Positions 11,520 through 24,400 of a DNA stretch of 64,000 bases are shown piece by piece. The translations under genes were made by a program, and so were the position numbers. How positions within the stretch are numbered: position 1 is the stretch's first letter; the number at the start of each line of letters is the position of its first letter. Source of the DNA: Lucifuga dentata (Eukaryota; Chordata; Actinopteri; Ophidiiformes; Bythitidae); contig VXCM01000302.1 of assembly GCA_014773175.1 (NCBI GenBank), positions 1-64,000 of the forward strand. Direction: 5' to 3'. The notes under the pieces were generated by a model, which did not search any database, was not told the origin of the DNA, and saw only the letters and a list, made by a program, of their open reading frames with translations.

Positions 11520-14500
11520 ATGAACATGGAAAACAACACTCAGCATTTGCTTTATAAGCTAGTGGCACGAGCTCGTAATGGTTCCTTTGGTAAAGTTTCT
11601 AAAGCCAGAGAGATTGGTGGACACCAGCGACTTTTAACAGTTAAGACACTAAGCATCGTCAGAGAGTCATCAGGGAATGACGTCTCTGCTGTCCTGAACC
11701 ATGAGGTGGAGCTGCTGTTTCAAATGAAGGGATTCAACCATCCTAACACAGCAAAGTAAGTGGCACTCGAACCATATAGGTGTAGAAAGACCCCTAACAG
11801 TCGTCTCAGAATGTTTTTTTTTTTTTTTNTTTTTTTTTTTTTTCTGTTGCGTAGAGTTATAACTTCTCTGTTGATTCTGTGTGGATTCTGCTTTCCATTT
11901 TCTGCTGTGTTTGCTTTTAAACAATCTATAATTCTTTTGGAGATTGTTAACACCTGATTATATTTTGGACTCTGGCTCTCATCACATGCTGATTACCTCT
12001 CCAGGCTGTTGGACGTATCTGCTGCACCAATAAATGGGAGACTTAACCTCACGCTTGTATCTGAATATGTTAAGGAGGACTTGTCAGCGTACCTGGCTAA
12101 GATTCCTGCTTCTGGCCTGACCCACGACACTATTAAGGTGTAAACTCAATAGCAAAATCATCACAGCACGTATTTGCGGCACTTTCATTGCAAATACCCC
12201 CCTCACATCACTTCTTTTGTACAGGATATGATGCTGCAACTGCTGCGTGGGTTGGAGTTTCTGCACACCTATGGTGTGATACATCATTACCTGAATCCAG
12301 AAAACATCCTGGTCAACAGCAGGGGAGAAATCAAGATTGCTGACTTTGGACTGGCGCGCATCCACAAGCTGGATATTGGTCACAGTTGTGTTGTAAGTGA
12401 AGCAGCACCTATCAGTTGGGTGGGATTCATAAAGCACAGCGCCAGACGCAACGTGTCGATAAGGTGCAAACAGGGTCAGATTGGCCATCAGGAGAGGTGG
12501 GGCTTTCCCCTGTGGGCCGCAACCATTGGTGGGCTGGCCAGTGGCCTTTGCACTGCTCAATATAATATTAATTAAAATTAACTTAAACTAAGCAAACATA
12601 ATTTTGCTTAGTGTAAAATACCTCTAGACACCTTAAATTCACACCTTAAATATTAGGATCCCAATCCTTCCCTGGCTGCAAGTATCATCACGCAACCATG
12701 TTTCCTTATTCATGAACGCCTGTTACTGGCATCTTTCAGCATTTGCCTTGAAAGAGCCATTACTACGGTACTTCCTTATTTAAATGTTAAGGAAGCTATT
12801 CATAAAACACACCGTCGCACAAAAATTAAGGCCTGTTCCAATCTGGTACGAAATCTGGTGAATTTTTAAACTGTATTTGCCTCACATGTGTTAGTGATCA
12901 ATAAATGTGACAGATAAGCCCACAGCTGATCAGTCACTTTATTTGGCTGGAAGTTTTTGATCCGATTGCGCACACAATCTTGTGGCACCGCACCTCTTCC
13001 TCACACCACACCACACACACACATACACACACTGCAGAGAATAATGTGTGGATATGTTGCTTATGTTAGTGTTAATCTCTTAAAATGCGGAGTTCTAAAT
13101 CAGAGAATTTATGTTTCATTTGGCAATTTAACATATTCATTTTGCTTTGACAATAGGGGAAACAGTAGAAAGCAGTAGAAAGTGGCTCTTAAATATGAAA
13201 CAGTCATTAATATGCCTGTCTTCATTGGTTTTTACCTGTGACACCCCTTAAACAACACTGTCTTACAGAGCGGTGCTCTGTAAAACAAGCTTTTTGAATG
13301 GGCTTCAGTTATAGTGCTTTTTTAGTGTGATGCTGTGTAGTTTCTGTGATTTTTTTATTTTTTTTAAATTTTTTTTTGTAATGAATTCTGCTCATCGACT
13401 CTTCTGGTTTGACTTAGAGATCGATGAGTAAATGATATGACAGGTTGAACTGAAACAGAGGTCTGAACTGTTTATGTCACGCTCTCACAGTCATGTCACC
13501 AAATTCAACTTTTGTCTCAAAGTGATGAGATTGCTGCACAACTGATTCTGCTGTACATTTCAGGTGTGAGTATGTTTTTGTGTACATATCCAGCATGGCT
13601 GTGCATTGAATATCATAACCTACAAACCAGATCACAAAGCAGATAGGAGCATGTTAATGCAGTTTTTCATGCATACAAAGGATCTATATATATGCTCAGT
13701 ACACACACATAATAAAAACTTTCTTTTCTCACTTCACACATTCCCTGTCTCTTTCTCTTTATTTGCTATATTCTCTCTTCACACCTGTCACTTTCTCTCA
13801 GCAAGTGGTGATGATGTGGTACCAAGCTCCCGAGGTGCTGCTGACGTCTACATGCACGTCCACAGTGGACATGTGGAGCGTTGGTTGCATTTTTGCAGAG
13901 CTCTTCCTCTTAAAGTATGGAACTAACGTCTGTCAGCCAAGTATACATTATAGAAGATAAATATATATATATAGTTGGATTTTAACAGTAAACAAAAATG
14001 TAAAAGAGATAAAAACAACTTATTTGTTAAATAACTGGATCCACAGACCACTGTTTCAGGGATCCACAGAGGCAGAACAGCTCCAGAAAATCTTTGAGTG
14101 AGTGTTTTTTTCCCCTATATACTGTATCTATAATAAATGTACTATGTATTTGGGTAAATCGCCTATTTGCTCCAGATTTTCTTAAGATGTAAAATCAGTG
14201 TGGGGTTGTCACAGCCCACAAGTCTTTTGCCCTTATGAATTAAACAGATGTTTAATATCTGAGAGGACGTAATATAATTTAATAATTGATTATGAGACAT
14301 TTAGGTTATCCCTGTAAGTAAATGTCATTAATACATAAGAAACTCTTAGTTTCAGTTTTTTTGTGATGCTCATCTGGAAGTTTAGTTTTAGCCTTAATAG
14401 CTTAAAGCTGCTGTTGAGCTGTTCTCTGTTGTGTTTGTCAGGGTGATTGGTTTTCCCAGTGAGAAGGATTGGCCCCAGAACAGTTCAATCCCCTACTCAT

Positions 14501-14963
14501 CCATGAAGGGCCCAAAAGAACCCTTCACCCAGCTGCTGCCCAACCTGAGCCAGATGGAGAATGACCTTCTGTCTGTAAGTTCAACTGCTCAACTTCTGCT
14601 CCAATCAAATGACATGATTACGTCTTCACACAAATGATTTAGAAAAGCAATAACAGACAGTTTGATTCATTGGCACTAAATCATTTTAATTCTTTACACT
14701 TGCTAATTTTTTGGATTTTTTTTGTTTTTTTGGCTGCTGGTCAGATTAACGCAGCAATATTAATACATCAGTTTGTCCTATAATAACTTGTGACCACATT
14801 GATAAATTAATTGGTAACAATAACAATAAACACTTCAGTGGCAGCACAAATCTTCACCAGTGTTTTGTTCTTTCTTTACCTGCAGAAATGTCTAGAATTC
14901 ACAGCAAGCACTCGTATCTCAGCCTCTGAGGCCCTGGTTCACCCTTTCCTCACTGAACACTGA
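11520..14963 (+). CDS. cdk21: CDK4/6-subfamily cyclin-dependent kinase-like protein (cdk21-like), predicted pseudokinase
   Basis: Coding exons: 11520-11755, 12005-12137, 12225-12392, 13802-13914, 14047-14097, 14442-14574 and 14886-14963. Phases join to 303 codons, the length of CDK4. The fold is complete and CDK4/6-like: [59 protein letters not shown], and [13 protein letters not shown] near the end. Key residues are altered. The first glycine of the P-loop is Arg19, HRDLKPEN reads HHYLNPEN (residues 143-150, catalytic Asp to Tyr145), the activation-loop threonine is replaced near Cys178, and WYRAPE reads WYQAPE. The PSTIRE-type cyclin helix is also divergent. Lys42, the DFG motif and APE remain. 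Fish carry a CDK4/6 relative named cdk21, the likely identity. The ORF and splice sites are intact, so this is a pseudokinase or a very recent pseudogene. A second possible start is Met3. Confidence 0.82.
12410..12560. repeat. probable dispersed repeat fragment
   Basis: This piece of the CDK-like gene intron is GC-richer than its surroundings (ggtcagattggccatcagg, ttcccctgtgggccgc) and resembles dispersed fish repeat sequence. No second copy is present in the window. Confidence 0.3.
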
Positions 14964-17843
14964 AGACTTCAGTTAAATATGAAGGTATACGTGTTATTGT
15001 TGTGTTTTGGAAACAGGGATGTTGTTTTTTTGTAATAATCACATTAAGTTGGCAAGGTGGTTGTTATCCCACCTATGACCTTTTGGTGTTTGTACACATT
15101 TGTAGAATGCGCTGCTTTAAGTTTCAGTTTAATAGATGGTGCCTGTATTTGTTTATTTTGAGAGATGGTACAAAATATTTTATGTTAATTCATGAAGTTC
15201 ATTGTTTAATTATGAGTTTTTATAAATTGTTGTCTTTGGAACCTGTTTCTGCATTTGAATGCAACACCATCATTAACATTTTTCTTTGATTTTCTAAAAA
15301 ATTAATCATTATAGAAATCAATCTGCTTGAAAGTCAGTAAGATTGTTGCCCTACTTTGATGACTCCACTGGCTTTATTTCCATAGAGTTGAATTATAGCT
15401 TGGAGATAGCAAAGCAAACAATGAGACGGTACTGTGAGAGAGTATTTAAAGCCATGCTAGTATTTGTAGTTCCCATATCCAGTGAAACAACCATAACTTT
15501 ATCTGAGCACTGACTTGTTGCCTTATTTGTGCAAATGGACAAATGCTTTGAATGTATTCTGCTCCTGTGTGTGTGTCTGTGTGTGTGTGTGTGTGCACTT
15601 CATTTAAATGCCACAAAGACAAGAGAAAACTCCTCTTTGCAGTTTCTCAGTCTGAACACATGGAGGTGGTGTGAAACGTGTCACGCCAGAAGAGCGGTGG
15701 GAGTGGCTCACTGTTTTAGAGACAAATGCTATGAAAGTCAGTGATTGCTGTGGGGGTTTATGGTTACTGGTCAGCTCTTGTAATGAAAAACAAGACAAAA
15801 AAAAAAAAAAAANAAAAAAAAAAAAAAACAGACAAAATAAAAAACCAGGAAATTATTCTGGTTATTTTTGAGCTTCATGCATCTTTTTTGATTGATTATT
15901 TTCTGCTTTTCAGAGCACAGCTACCTCACTGCTGCTGATGCAACCATTACTACCCATTTGTTTCAAAAACCATTTCATAGATATTAGTATTTTACCTTTA
16001 ATTACGTCTTTAGACTCTCCTACTAAAATTTATTGTTGCCATTGTTAATATTTTTATTTCTCATTAAGTATAGTAATGACAAAATCCATGGATTTTTATT
16101 CTCTTTTTAAATGGCTCTTAACTCAAATTAAAATGTATTGCCACTTATTTATAAGAGGAATTAGGATAAATGGAATACATGTGAAACTAGTAGGGTGCCT
16201 TTTGGTTATTATTGACAGCATGTTTCCGACTGCTTGTGAAAATGGACTGTTACTTATTAGGAAAGGGAAAAAAATTGCTTCTGGAAAAGCAAAGAAGAAA
16301 TATTATAAGAAATATTCAGTCAGAAACACTCACAATGACATTAAAACCCTTAGTTGCACAAATACTTACACATTTTTTGTGAGCAATGGAGCTCATGTTG
16401 TACATGTTTGTTTCAGTTTATGAACAATACAATGAAACGGTTACCTGGACTGGCCACAGGAGGGAAGCATAAGATCATAAAATATTGTTTGCAAGCTTTT
16501 CCATTCTATTTTTCATGCTGCGTATCGTAAAGATTTATTACACAGATTCAGATTGTTGCCCATTTTTACTTATAGGAAAAAAAAATAGTCCTTATGTTAT
16601 TTAGGCATTAATCCTGCTTTATGTGAATAAAAATAAGATGTTCAGGTAATCTTAGTTGACACATTAAAGATGCAATCTGTTCCATATGTATTAAAAATAA
16701 AACAAAACATGGGCTTAATCTAAAATTGATTGGGAGGACTTTTAATATATAGATTGACACCATTTTCAGATGCTATTAAATATCTGTTCATATATAGCAG
16801 GTAAACTGACCTTTACTTTTATTACTGATCAGGTGACATGCACATTTCTGATTGGCAAATTTTGATTGATCATAAACTCTTCAAATGTGTGTGTGATTTA
16901 ACTCAAATTTACATGGTTGTGACGATAATAGGATTACAGATTACAGAACTGAATAAATCGCAGATTAATCACTCAAGGAGTCTATGATTGATTTTATTTT
17001 GAAAGTAAACATCACCCTTCCTTTGTTAGGCAAAACCAGGGGATTTCCTCAAAACTTGAGACTTGTGGTCATATGTGACTAACAGCTACGTGAGCCAAGC
17101 TGCTGGTCTCTGGCCACCCCACAGTCCTGTTCTGATTAGACCAAGGAGACAGATCAGGATGTTTGGCTGTGTTTTTTTCTGAGAATCCTGCCTCACTGCT
17201 GTTTGTCTTCCATTTTCTATCATCACCACAAAATGGAACAGACTGCCTTCACACTGTCCCATTCTGCTGTCTAGCAGAGGACAGCCTGGAGTTCCAGCTA
17301 TTGCCTCCTGAAATCAAATGATCAGCATCAAATATTTCACATCTTATCTTTTCACATTGATGGATGGAAGTTGATGCTCTGGCAGAGAGCTGCAGCAGTT
17401 TCCCTACAGGGGTCCACGCTGTTTGGGTCTGCTCATTGGCATCAGCAGCAGCTGCAGGGAGGACAGACGAAGGTCGCAGCCACCAATGAGGCAAAAGTCC
17501 AGTAACAAGAGCCCGGGCCACGGTGTTTTCTCTGTTAGCTCAAGGTTGAAATTGATAGACAAACCTCTGCAGAGCCAAGTCAGAGCTCAGTGGAGCTCAT
17601 TAAGGTCTTGGTTCATTTGGATTGGTTCATGCTCTTTAGATACCAAATCATGACTGCTTCACATGTTGCTGTGTGCCAACTGCTTTTCACTAAATTGCAT
17701 GTGTTGGAGACGTGTTGACGTGCTTTCTGACCTTCAAGACACTATTTTTTTTTTTTTTTTTTTTTGGTGTAGCACTGAGTAGAAGCTCAAAATCACCATA
17801 ATGTCCTCCTAGCTAACGGTTCTGGGAGAATTTTGGGAGCTAT
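14964..17843 (+). other. 3' UTR and downstream spacer of the CDK-like gene
   Basis: No exon is recognised. The stretch holds a (TG)n run at 15567-15595, a poly-A gap with one N at 15813, and AATAAA at 16626-16631 that could end the CDK-like transcript. A poly-T run lies near 17745. Confidence 0.4.
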
Positions 17844-18351
17844 TAATGGACCATAGTGGTGATTTTGCCAATTTCTCCCTTTTAATTTTCCTGTTATTTT
17901 GCTAAATCCCCCAGTCTTTCAAAATCAAATGTCCAGGTGATGCTCACCTTAAAATTCAATGTTTCATTTGCAAACACATAAGTCCTAATGTAGAAGGGTT
18001 GGTCGTTTTTAATTTCTCAGTAAAAGCAGTGTTCTCCTGGGCTGTAATCCGTGGCAGAGACGTGCATTTTCTTCCATGCAACTTTGACTTGGACTGGTTA
18101 AATAAAGTTACTTTGGAAAAAAAGAAAAAATAGACGTGTTTGCTGTGATAGATTACTTATCTCAAGCACATTTCAAGTCTCTACAAGTTGATTTTAATAG
18201 CTTGCGAGAATGAACTGAATAATGTCAGTCTGGAAGGTAGGAAAAATGATTCTAACATTTACTTCTCCAGTAGTATGGTTGTTGTTAAGGTAACATGTAT
18301 GTAGGTTATATATATTGGATTTAAACATGCAAAATCACTAGAAAAGTATTT
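17844..18351. mobile_element. nonautonomous DNA-type repeat, copy 1 of 4
   Basis: It starts near ggaccatagtggtgatttt and ends near aaacatgcaaaatcac. Its interior matches the copy at 61185-61763 in the same orientation (for example ctcaagca, tttcaagtct and gaatgaactgaa in the same order) and the copy at 55361-55929 in reverse. No ORF is present. Confidence 0.75.
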
Positions 18352-21300
18352 TAAGTACAATAACTAAGACAAGGAGTGTAGCTTTATGTCAAGTGTCATC
18401 AGTCATTGCTGCATTACTTTCAGTGTTGAGATGCATTGGAGTTAATTTTGGAAAGCAGAAAGCTGTAAATGTTTTTGCGCAGATTAATTTGTCATCAATA
18501 TGTGGAAATGCCTTTTAAATGAATCCACACAATGTCCATCATTTTTCTATCAGGAAATATGGAGTATACATTTTGTGGGGGAAATGAAGGACCTAAGTGT
18601 GGCTGGTAGACAGTCATGTTCATGACTGGGCACTAAAGTTTATTTCAAATAAAGTTCCAGATTAAAGGATTAGCAGTGATTGCATTAAACCTTTCAGCTT
18701 AGCTCAGTTCAGTACTTTAAGATAGCGACTGCTTTACTGATAAGACAGGTCTAAGTAATTGGGTACACTTTTTTCATTGGCTGCTGTTATTTTGAGAGCC
18801 AAGAGTAAATTTTCTGATTAAAAAAAGTCTGTTTATTTTTTTTGTTTTGTAATTTTTCATAATCACACAAGTATCGAATGTTGAAGGACTTTTGATCATT
18901 TTGTCATCTTTTTGTTTTCATTTCCATGCTTTCTAAATTGACTGTTTTCATGTCTGTTTTGAAATTAACAGAACACAACATTCAGGACTCACAAACCCTT
19001 CCCCTTGTTTCCCTTTCCTTGTTTTATTCATATTTTCCTTGTGTTTGTAACAATCTCAAAGAAACATCACAGTACAGATATACCATCTCACAAAATGTTA
19101 TTTCATCCCATCTGTTCTGCCTCATGCTGCAATTGGAAGATGTGTGATTACTTTTGTTTTGACACACAGACCACATAGTCTTTAGATGAACAAGACAGAA
19201 CATGTTCAGTTTGTTCATTTCATGTGTGAGTTTGTGTATCTATGTATATTGTGTACAATAAAACACGGGCATCTGACAGGAGATCAGCGTGGGTCAACAT
19301 GTCAGTTAGTTGGCTGACTGGTTTGTTGTTTGAAATGTGTTAGCTCTAAGTTTTAGGACCGCCACCAAAAGGCAGTTTTCGACAGGCAATTTTGTTAAGC
19401 TTTCCAACTTGCGCAACAGTGAAAGAATTGTGTGGCTGAAACAATGACTCCCTCTTCTCGCCAACATCAGATGTTGCTCAGCATCCAGATGTTTTCCACC
19501 AGAGCTGCTTATTAACAAAATAGTTTTGTGGAGCAGCAATGAAAACAGTGACAGTGGTTTTCTCAATGTTTAATTTCAACTTTAGTCACCTGTTTTCTGT
19601 CTTTTTTGCACTCAATAATTTTGTAACAAGCGTATATTTCATTTTTACCATTACAGGTACATTTTCAGTCAATCTTTTAGTACATAATTGTACTTTATAA
19701 GGTACATATTTGTAGAAAATGGTGCCTAAAGCAGTGATTTTCAAATTAATATCACCTCTGAGCAAGTCAACATATTAAAGTACCCTCTCACCAAATAACA
19801 GACTCACAAAAATCACAGAAAAACCTCATCTGTGCATGTGGGCTGCACTGACATTGTGAAGTTTTGAGTATGAGTGAGAAAATGTAATGACACCCACAGG
19901 AGTGCATGGTGTGCACATAGTAGGAGTTGGACTGTTTTCAACCAAATATTAAAGTCTTAAAAACTTTAAAAAACATTTTTTTAAAATCATTTTATTTGTG
20001 AGTAATTTGCCAATGACAGGATTTCCACTGATGTCAACTTGTTTTGAGCCTCTGCAGAAATTGCCATCTGGTATACCATCAGGGAGCGCTTCAGGGTTCC
20101 ACTGGTAGGGTAGCACATGTATTTGCACATATTTACATATTTACATATTTACATATTTGCACATATGTATTTGCTTGAGAACCACATAACCGTTTGTGTT
20201 GACAGTGCATAGCTGAGACTTTAAGCATGGCCATTTTCCAGCTGATAAAAATACAATATGTCAAATGAGTTTCACATTCAGCCCATAATCAGGCTAAAGA
20301 CCGGAGATTGCAGTCTTGTAAAAAATAGTTCCTGTGCAACTGTGTATTGTATTTTGTAGTAAACATAGCTTAGTGTAGTAAAAATATATTTTGTAGCAAC
20401 AATTAAAGTAATGATTAATAGCTAACGTTATTATTTTTGGAGTGAAGTGGAAACAACATGCAGTCGGTTGGGTTCATTAATGTTTCATGTAATTCCCCCT
20501 TGTATCTTGATTGCAGTGGAAGTGGAAGACACATAGCATTAAATCTTGCTCCCAACATATAATCATCAGTATTGTGCATCAAAGAACGTGCGAGCAGTTA
20601 ATAATTAGGCTGAAGATCTACCTCGATAATAAGCAGTCATTTGATTTTTATTACAGGATTTAAAACAGGGAAATTCCTCATGGTTAGTTTAGGTCTGGCA
20701 GAAATCTATGCTAACCTTGACTTCTTTTCACTTACAGGATGTACACCCAATCCCTAAAATATGATCTCACCATTGCAAGAATGGAATTGTGTTTTCGGAC
20801 TGACTCATCTATCACACAGGATGAACTCTCATTAGGGTGGAGAAACACAATTCTCTCTTGCTTTATAACAATGTTTTTCTGGCTGTTTTTCAGCCTTCTG
20901 GCTGCTGTGAATCTTTAAGCTTGAGCTTTATTTTTCTCTTTTCAGTCTCTGCTTTGGTAACTCATTGGAACTGCCTTCGGCTAAGTGGAAAAGCTATTTA
21001 TCCCCATTATCAGATGCTGACTTGATTTATCACAACCAGATCCAGCCTTAGACATAATCTGCAGCATTTCAGTTTACCACAGCAGAAAAATTGGAAACCT
21101 AATCATAAACAGTGCCGGTGGTACAAGAAAAGCGACATTTCACGTTTGTAGGCAGGTTTTCATGGGAATACACGGGGACAATGAATGATCTCCTGCAAAA
21201 TTCTATTCAATGCAACCTCCCCCTCTCAGCTTTCCACGCTCCTGTGTAAACCTGTAGAGCAGATGAGAAGCAGAGTGTGTGTGTGTCAGTGAGGTATGTG

Positions 21301-21383
21301 TGTGCGTACACACCCCGATGAAGGGGAGTGTACAGGCAGACAGAACACCTTCAACCTCCTGTCTCTTGTCTGTTTCACCTCAG
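18352..21383. other. gene-poor spacer
   Basis: AT-rich sequence without a supportable exon. It includes a short tandem of tttacatatttacatattt-like units near 20120-20165. The small open frames here are short and without recognisable domains. Confidence 0.5.
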
Positions 21384-21473
21384 GGGACATATCAGCTGCC
21401 TGACAATCACATTGTGTATCAGTCAAGTATTCAGCAGGGAGAGACACTCACAGCCGCAGCCATGGGGAAGCAG
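21384..21473 (+). other. orphan 90-nt candidate exon, possibly an upstream mid1 5' exon
   Basis: A pyrimidine-rich tract and cag acceptor at 21381-21383 precede a 90-nt segment that ends at a strong donor (AAGCAG, then gtaagc at 21474). One frame is open for all 30 codons (starting GTYQLPDNHIVYQ) and I do not recognise the peptide. The nearest downstream gene on this strand is mid1. Splicing to the mid1 exon at 38373 would give a frame that stops just before the mid1 start codon, so it could act as 5' UTR with an upstream ORF. Confidence 0.4.
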
Positions 21474-24400
21474 GTAAGCTCCAAAAAAGATACATATAGT
21501 TGTGTTAGGTTACTAGAGTTTAATCAGCACTAGGTTTTAAAATGTCTCTATCCATGCACACTCAGCAGTGGGACGCTTGAGGATAGTTACAAACTATGAA
21601 GTAACTGGTGGCATAAACTCAAGCAAAGTTGCACCCAGGTGAAGCTTTATTAAAACAGACATTTGTCTCTGTTTGAAGCCACATGTTGGAGTATTTGGAT
21701 GCTAACTGCCTCTGCAAGGATGCAATCTAGAAAGCCTACATGCAGTGTGTGCTTTACCAGGTGCATGATCAGGCTTGTAAGATCAGTGAACTGGTTTTCA
21801 TGTGCAGTGCCTTGAAAGTGAAAGTTTTGGGTGTTTATGTTTCTCAGGAAAAATGTTTACAGTATGTAGTAGAGTGCCAGCATATGTTGCCAAAAATAAG
21901 CTAAATTGTGTATGCATATGTCTCATATCACCTGACAGTTGAATATAATTCAGGCAAATCAATTTCCAAAATGAAACAGCTGCTTGTCAAATTATTGAAC
22001 TGGCAAATATACAGCTTTTCCTGTGCACAGCGTACAATATGTTGTTAACTGAGTTTAATTTATATAGGTTTTCAATTTTTGCATATTTTTACAAGCTTAT
22101 GATTTTCGATGAAAGCTATCGCTTCCTTTGTAACTTTTGTTTTGCTGGGAACCAAAGCAATGCCACGTTGTTCTAAAAATTGACGGACTGTGTAATTCTG
22201 CCAAATAACTGTGGACAGGGAACTCTGGTGAATTCATTTTGGTTTTCTTTCACACAAACATCTGGTTTTGCTCTGAAACATCCTACTCACTTCAGTTTTT
22301 AAGAGGCAGAAACTGAATTCTTCTTTGCCTGTGTTAATATTTTCTGTCTCTGGCATTGAATTCCATTCATTCAACCTTTTATTTCATATTATACAGTAAG
22401 CTGGCTAGGGAAGGCATTTTGTTTGAATATGCTATTGCTCCCCTGAGTGTTGTGGATGTCTGGTGATGAATGCTGACTTTAAAAAAAAAAAAGAAAGGAA
22501 AAGAAATNCCCCCCCCTTACATAGCTCTGCTTCTCCAATCTTTTTTCCTAATGATAAACAAAACATTCTTCATCTCAGGTCAGGGTGCCAAGTCCATCAG
22601 CAGCTGTGAATTCTCTGGGCCTTGCTGTTGTGACAGGCTGAGAGGTGATGCTGGTTAAGTCTCAGTGTTTGAGCCAATAACTGTGGAAGAAACGATGTGT
22701 GTTTGTGTGTGTGTGTGCGTGCAGCCATCACTTGCTACACCGTACTGCTGAATCTTGTTTAATTTGGGATACATCAACAGCACCACTTCCTAAAGAGATG
22801 AAAAGCAAGTATAAAATCTGTTTTAAACTCCAGAAGAATCTGCTTCAGAGGCCAAGATTTAGGAATGTGTCCCACATTGAAGAAATGCTTGGCTGACATG
22901 GAGATGAAGTGTCGGTGAGGATTTTTTTGCCGGGCTACGTTGAGCCAAGATTCACAGCAAAGTGAATCATTTACTTTTAACCTGCATTACTCACGCAGCA
23001 AAGACAGGTCTCCTCAAATCAACGTGCTTGATGCAGCGTTGTGTTTATCAGTGAGGTATCTAAGTCAGACACTGAAAACATCGTGCAAAGTGGAGAACTT
23101 CTCCTGGGAAGATGGTGTTTTGAGAACATCCCTTAGCCTGGATGCAAACTAGCAGCTGGCCTCCTGCCTTGAGCCTTGACAGTCTCCTTGGACACATGAA
23201 CATAGCACAGCACAACAGATGTTCAGACCTCCTCCAGCAGTTCTCGTTGTATGCAGTGTCTCAATCTGTCTGCCTGTAGGATGGAGGAACAGTATAAATG
23301 CACAGCTTCTCCATGGTGATCAGTTGATGTAAAGTAATAACTTGTATTCCTTATTCTGTGCTGCATGATTGCATATCTGTGCTATTTCTAAAGGTGATGG
23401 TGTATCTTAGGCTGTCTGTGTGTGGTGGAGTTAGCAGAGGAAGGGTTGACTAGCATTGTCTGATTTGGTAAATCTAGCACTGCAGGGGAGATTCTTTATA
23501 AACATTAAAAAAAAATAGTATTCTGCAAGACCTTGCGGATTCTTCAGAAGCTGGAAGCAATTACAGGCTTCTCCAAGCAGCAAAGAATGTAGCGGGCTCT
23601 CACCGCACCCTTTCAAAAGAAGGATACTTTTTTCAGGAAAAAATAAAAGCCAAGGCTTTCTGGCTACGGGATATAATGTGGTGGTGACTAAACATAACAC
23701 ATGACCTTACTTTCCCAAAACTCCTTCACAGTTTAGCTTAAAGAAAAACTTCCAGACATTTACACTGTGCTTTAGATTTAACTGTCCCTTTTGGTAAATG
23801 GTTTATCAATGTTTGACTGTGATTTCATTGAGTTTTTCTGTAAGATTTGTTATAGTGTAGCTTGTATTGCATTAATCATTGTAACACCTGCACGTGCTAG
23901 CAGATAATAAGTCCTCCATGATACAAACTTTAAAGAATTTCATGCCTTGGCTTCCAGTTAATAATATACAATATGTGTCACTTCTTAAGCATTATCACAG
24001 AGTCTTTAAGAAGACTTAAATGATTTTGACTTCTGTCATCCAAGAAATGTCCTTATTCTCATTTTTGGAGTAGTTCTGGTTGACTGTTTGGACTATTTTG
24101 GATGTTAACCAATGAGGTGCAGTTTCAGGCTTAGTAGATAAACTGCTGTAGGTCTTTAGATGGGTAACAAGTTGGGTTTATGATTTACTGGTGAAAGACA
24201 TATGGATTGTCTGAAATTCTTGTTTAGCATCAAAGAATGAAGATTTGCTGGTATTGTTGTTTTTTTACCAGCTCTGTCAGGGGGTGTTGATGGTAAAATG
24301 ACTGCAGGAGAGCTGGTAGCATTCAGAAATGCACCAGAACTGGCCACAAAGACCCTCATCTGTTGGTTAATGGAGCTTTTGTAGGGTTTGATGGTTTTCT

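Noticed and set aside
11520..14963. Calling the CDK-like gene a plain pseudogene
   Set aside because: No stop, frameshift or damaged splice site is seen over 303 codons, so a pseudokinase is at least as likely.
22571..22650. Possible exon after the ctcag acceptor near 22578
   Set aside because: The downstream donor is weak and no frame is convincing.
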